From Paramacrobiotus metropolitanus (lineage: Eukaryota; Tardigrada; Eutardigrada; Parachela; Macrobiotidae), in assembly GCF_019649055.1 (NCBI RefSeq), contig NW_026570285.1, forward strand, positions 434,001-498,000: a DNA stretch of 64,000 nucleotides, given 5' to 3'. Made by a program: the position numbers and the translations under genes. Shown one piece after another: positions 60,897 to 64,000 of the stretch (position 1 is the stretch's first letter; every line of letters starts with the position of its first letter). Under the pieces are notes generated by a model. That model saw only the letters and a list, made by a program, of their open reading frames with translations, was not told the origin of the DNA and made no database searches.

Positions 60897-60902
60897 TTTA
60901 TA
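60897..60902 (-). promoter_or_regulatory. TATA box for the dsRBD-zinc gene
   Basis: TATAAA on the minus strand (in GCTTTTATAAACC) lies about 70 bp upstream of the ATG at 60826. On the plus strand the same site reads TTTATAAAA, so it could serve either direction. Confidence 0.5.
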
Positions 60903-61094
60903 AAAGCTGTCCGTAGCTAGCCAGCCAGCCGGTAGGCGGAAACGGCGGCGTGGTCAAGAGGAGTAGCATAATAGTATAATTATCCAGATGTCCGCTTCTG
61001 CACGTGCATCCCCATGGGATACGCTTGCGCACACCCAATCCTGCCTCCCAAGTGGGCGAGACATGTGTTTGTCTGTGTGGGCGTGACTTACTGG

Positions 61095-61105
61095 TATATA
61101 TAAAT
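61095..61105 (+). promoter_or_regulatory. TATA-like element upstream of integrase
   Basis: TATATATAAAT lies about 310 bp upstream of the integrase start codon, with no other gene between. This would leave a long 5' UTR or a short leader intron. Confidence 0.35.
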
Positions 61106-61416
61106 CACCAGCGATTGACAGGCGCGCTTATTCGGACTGCTGACATTAACATACTGACGACTACCACCTGTCGTCACCACCTCCACCGTTATACGTAAAC
61201 GTTCCATTAGTACATCCGTTCATTGCTTTTATTTTGGTGTCAAAAGTGGAATCACAGTGTGCATGTGTGAGTGTGTGAGCGTGCCACAAAACGGGGATTC
61301 TAATAATCTAAGGATATCTTGCAATTACGCACGCTAATTTGGTAAGTGTTTGTACAGAGCAAGCGAGCGAGCGCTAATTGCTGATCAAAACGGCAAAAAA
61401 CCAGTAGTGCGCGAAA

Positions 61417-62490
61417 ATGCCAACAGCTGCTGAAAGTCGACGAAAATCAACCTTGCTGAAGAGACTTTATACTGATGTTGCATCTCCAGCTTATCTTGCC
61501 GGTGCTGGGGCGCTGCATAGGGCGGCCAGAGAAAAACAGAATGAGATACATTCAAAAATAACTTTGCGGGATGTAAAGGAATTTCTCTCGCGGCAAGTTA
61601 TTCACACTCTCCATAAACCTGTGCGGTTCAAGTTTCCCAAACTAAAAAATTTTTGTGTGGGAATTGATAACGTTTGGCATGCAGATCTCGTTGAACTACA
61701 GAAAATTAAAAAGTTCAACGAAAAGCACAGGTATATATTAACGACAGTGGATTGCGTCAGTCGGTATGCCTTTTCCCAGCCTCTGGCTAGCAAGTCAAGC
61801 AACAATGTTGCAAAAGCTATGGAAAAGATTTTCCAAAATAGGCGCCCGGTTGTTTTAGGTATTGTTAATGGTATTTTGTATGTAAATTTTGAACGTACAT
61901 TTTTAAAGGTTCTGTTTTTGGTTTTCTTCTCTGTAGTGACAGATGCTGGGAAAGAATTTCTAAATCACAAAGTGGAAGAAGTTTACGCAAGATACGGTAT
62001 TCGACATCAGATTTCGGCATCGCGGTTTAAAGCAGCGTTAGCGGAGCGTTTCAATCGTACTTTAAAACAACGTTGTTTCGTCATTTTACTCTCACTAAAA
62101 GCCCCAACTGGTTCTCGTCTCTCCAGAATATTGTAAACAACTATAACATGAGGGTGCATGCCGGCACAAAATGAAACCCGCTGAAACAACGGTGCAACAT
62201 CAGTCTCAGCTGTTCAAACTTGGCCAAGAGAAAAGTTCATTAAATTGCAAAAGCCCGCATTCAGGATTGGTGAAGCAGTCCGCGTAGTAATCAAAAAATC
62301 GCAATTCAGCAAAGGCTATACGCGCACATTTTCGGACGAAGTTTTCAAGATTGCTGACATAATTTACGGCCCGGTGATAACGTACCGTCTATCAGATCTT
62401 AACGGGCGAGCAGTAGGAGAAGCTCGAAATCGACCATCGCAGTTTTATAAAGAGGACTTGTCAAGTGTACGGAATCTGTCAGTCGGGTAA
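61417..62490 (+). pseudogene. Polinton/Maverick-type retroviral-like integrase, frameshifted
   Basis: Exon 1 (61417-61858) and exon 2 (from 61937) are separated by a 78-bp phase-1 GT-AG intron that removes an otherwise in-frame insert. The frame shows an N-terminal TLHKPVRFKFP segment, the core with the first catalytic Asp in WHADL, the second in TDAGKEF and the Glu in AERFNRT about 34 residues later: a DDE integrase of the Polinton/adintovirus type. A C-terminal SH3/chromo-like region (FSKGYTRTF, YRLSDLNG) lies in another frame (to 62490). Relative to the family, one-base breaks occur near 62071-62080, 62166-62172 (an A4 run) and 62228-62236, so as written it makes no full-length enzyme. Such integrases insert linear element DNA into chromosomes. 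The catalytic residues themselves are intact. Confidence 0.8.
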
Positions 62491-62523
62491 CAGATATTTT
62501 TACAGGATGCACCTGCAGCAAAA

Positions 62524-63402
62524 ATGATGGACAACGGATTTTATGTCACTCTACACAGCGCGGCCTCGCCGGCTTACGGAACGCTTATACTTCATAATAC
62601 GCCGACACATTTCACCAATAAGTTGCAATTTCCCCTTCTATCCTTTCGGGAGCAGGAAGAGCCCTGGGAAGTTGCCCTCGTCCGTGCCTATTCTTCAGCA
62701 AAACTCACTAGAATTCCACCGGAGCAGCGCCAATTGACTGTTTACCACAGTAGCCCTAATTGTGGTGACGCGTTTTTTGACGGTTTTTTGACTGAGTCGG
62801 ACTTTGAAAAAACACCAGCAGATTTTGTGTCTGCTATCAGCCGGGTAGTGGAAGCCATTATGGTTAGCTGCGGAACAACGTTATGGGCAAACGAAAAGCC
62901 ACAAATTCAGTTGGTTGATGGAAAATTTCAATGGGTCAGCGAAAAAAACGTTTTCCAGTTCGTCAACCGAGGGAACTTGCTGTCGGCCGCTCTTGGACTG
63001 ACGTACGACGAAGTGCTTGGAATTACACGACATCACGTTCTAACTAGTTATTTTCATGGACAGTCGTTTTCGAAGTATGGTGACACTCGGCTTATTCGAC
63101 ACCGCCTTCCTGTCGATCCGGCGCGTGGTCGGCGCCAGGTCATTCTACATCTTAGTCATGTTAATTCAACAGGATTTGGTGGACGTTTGGAAAACGTGCT
63201 AGCGTTGTCAACTGCAGAAGAACTCCAAAAGGGTTATGAACCAAAGAGTCGAGTTTACCTGCCCGTTCAAAACTGGTTCAGTAAAGCTAATCCGGAAGTA
63301 ACGCTGAAATCTGATTGGAAAATGGAGTGGACTGAAGACACCCTGGGAGAAACTACGGTTACTTTGCATTATCGAAAATCTAAGCCGCAAGCGGTAGGAT
63401 GA
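62524..63402 (+). CDS. Intact 292-residue Polinton-associated protein
   Basis: A single open exon. The start reads GFYVTLHSAAS, then a stretch FTNKLQFPL and PWEVALVRA; similar FYVTL-SNSS, FxTKL and WEVALVE openings are familiar to me from proteins that sit beside transposon-derived integrases in many invertebrate genomes. The function in that family is not established to my knowledge; a minor virion protein is one possibility. No TM helix or signal peptide. The rest is rich in beta-type sequence, ending with TTVTLHYRK. Its frame is undamaged although the integrase just upstream (stop 62490, 34 bp away) is broken. Confidence 0.62.
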   Translation: MMDNGFYVTLHSAASPAYGTLILHNTPTHFTNKLQFPLLSFREQEEPWEVALVRAYSSAKLTRIPPEQRQLTVYHSSPNCGDAFFDGFLTESDFEKTPADFVSAISRVVEAIMVSCGTTLWANEKPQIQLVDGKFQWVSEKNVFQFVNRGNLLSAALGLTYDEVLGITRHHVLTSYFHGQSFSKYGDTRLIRHRLPVDPARGRRQVILHLSHVNSTGFGGRLENVLALSTAEELQKGYEPKSRVYLPVQNWFSKANPEVTLKSDWKMEWTEDTLGETTVTLHYRKSKPQAVG

Positions 63403-63552
63403 TCATGATGATGATGATCTTGGCGCTCTTCACTAGGTTGAATAGTTTGTGTCGTAATTTTAATTGCTTTCTAGTTTTTTGTCTGGTCGCAGTGTTGTGG
63501 GCGTGGTTAGTTAAGTGTGGTGGTGTTTCCTGCACTTTGCAGGTTGATGATG

Positions 63553-63560
63553 TATAAAAG
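63553..63560 (+). promoter_or_regulatory. TATA box upstream of structural-type genes
   Basis: TATAAAAG, a near-consensus TATA box, lies about 330 bp before the capsid-like start codon and 110 bp before the arginine-rich frame. An AATAAA at 63652-63657 could be the poly(A) signal of the preceding gene. Confidence 0.5.
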
Positions 63561-63661
63561 GAAGGTAAAGTGTAGGTTGGAGCATTCATTAATTGTTTGC
63601 TGCGTGTAGTCTGTAAAGTGTTTTCTGACACTGCTTGCACGCTTGGTCCACAATAAATAAA

Positions 63662-63879
63662 ACGGCTAAATCTTACGGTAGAAAAAGAAGGAGGCGAGCC
63701 AACCGGTCTGTAATTAAGGCGGACAATAGTTCAGTCTACAGTAATTGGAAAATATCGGAGACGACGACGACGGCGACGACGAAGAGGAACGCGACGATCT
63801 CGACGCCGAACGATACGCACTGGTCTTTTTCAAAAAATAACGCGTGGAAAATCACTGGCATCTATTGTTTAGAAGTAAA
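63662..63879 (+). pseudogene. Arginine-rich, core-protein-like sequence in two frames
   Basis: One plus frame from 63662 contains a KRRRRA block without an ATG; a second frame contains a continuous run of nine arginines (about 63756-63784) followed by RRSRRR-type sequence to a stop near 63868. Small arginine-rich basic proteins encoded next to the capsid gene are usual in Polinton and adenovirus-like genomes, where they condense DNA in the particle. Here the two basic blocks are in different frames with no initiation codon, so the gene looks damaged, or a short intron is missed. Confidence 0.4.
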
Positions 63880-64000
63880 ATGGCTTCAGCTGCGAAAAGT
63901 CAAGCGACTATTGAAAAGTTTCCGGATGAGTTGCAATTATTCGATCCGCCAGTCAGTCAATCTACCATTGAAAGCAGTCATACAATGGAGTTCTTACCCT
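63880..64000 (+). CDS. N-terminus of a Polinton/adintovirus capsid-like protein (cut by window end)
   Basis: An open frame begins at ATG 63880 and runs off the window after 40 codons. It contains ELQLFDPPVSQSTIE then MEFLP. This matches the opening (ELxLF-x-PPTQ-SIE, then VEFxPL) that I recall for the protein paired with integrases in invertebrate Maverick elements (C. elegans F54H12.2-like), interpreted in the literature as the double jelly-roll major capsid protein. Only the first 40 residues are visible, so the call rests on this motif, gene order and the arginine-rich frame before it. Confidence 0.55.
   Translation, partial: MASAAKSQATIEKFPDELQLFDPPVSQSTIESSHTMEFLP

Noticed and set aside
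61859-61936. Extra 26 in-frame residues in the integrase core
   Set aside because: The segment is hydrophobic, starts GT and ends AG in phase 1, and falls between the first and second catalytic aspartates; it is better read as an intron.
1-64000. tRNA, rRNA and riboswitch genes
   Set aside because: No cloverleaf with A/B boxes and no rRNA-like stretch was recognised by eye; a covariance-model scan was not possible.

Overview
The window is animal nuclear DNA from an invertebrate. It is AT-rich and gene-sparse, with short GT-AG introns (mostly about 55-360 bp) and many non-coding repeats. Each main gene model below was checked by matching the phase of every exon. The gene set (a receptor guanylyl cyclase, a rhodopsin-class peptide GPCR, two insect-type gustatory-receptor-like proteins, a fasciclin protein, paired F-box genes) fits a protostome. 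A tardigrade is my best guess, but only a guess; no rRNA, tRNA or marker gene fixes the taxon.

Layout. 0-10 kb: a 460-bp TA-flanked MITE, a long gene-free stretch, a gustatory-receptor-like gene (minus, 5.7-7.2 kb) and a foldback repeat. 10.3-18.1 kb: a complete 22-exon receptor guanylyl cyclase (minus) whose first catalytic metal aspartate is replaced; its first intron carries a CRE-like tandem repeat and a perfect 30-bp palindrome. 19.4-21.8 kb: a four-exon FMRFamide-receptor-like GPCR. 22-31 kb: a transposon graveyard with an inverted-repeat element, two copies of a palindromic element, a 5'-truncated LINE, and elements whose ends are inverted arrays of degenerate about 15-bp repeats. 31.6-33.4 kb: a second gustatory-receptor-like gene. 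34.3-35.9 kb: a two-domain FAS1 protein with a one-base deletion. 37.0-43.3 kb: a tandem pair of F-box genes, the second one broken. 43.5-54.5 kb: an 11-kb segment bounded by the same GTAGT minisatellite in opposite orientations; it holds a small membrane protein, a FLYWCH zinc-finger exon and a P-loop ATPase with a C-terminal PHD-like finger. 55.4-58.8 kb: a 998-residue mucin-like membrane protein with six exons, all introns phase 1.

The right end is the most unusual part. At 59.2-60.8 kb (minus) a three-exon gene encodes two dsRNA-binding-like repeats, a disordered linker and a C-terminal zinc domain resembling eIF2-beta/eIF5. It is divergently arranged with a Polinton/Maverick (adintovirus-like) fragment: a frameshifted retroviral-type integrase, an intact 292-residue protein of the kind that accompanies such integrases, an arginine-rich broken frame, and the first 40 codons of a capsid-like protein cut by the window edge.

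Recurring one-base losses, several in homopolymers (gustatory receptor A9, FAS1 T4, integrase A4), mean that real pseudogenization and assembly error cannot be separated from sequence alone. All function calls rest on motifs read by eye; no database search was run.
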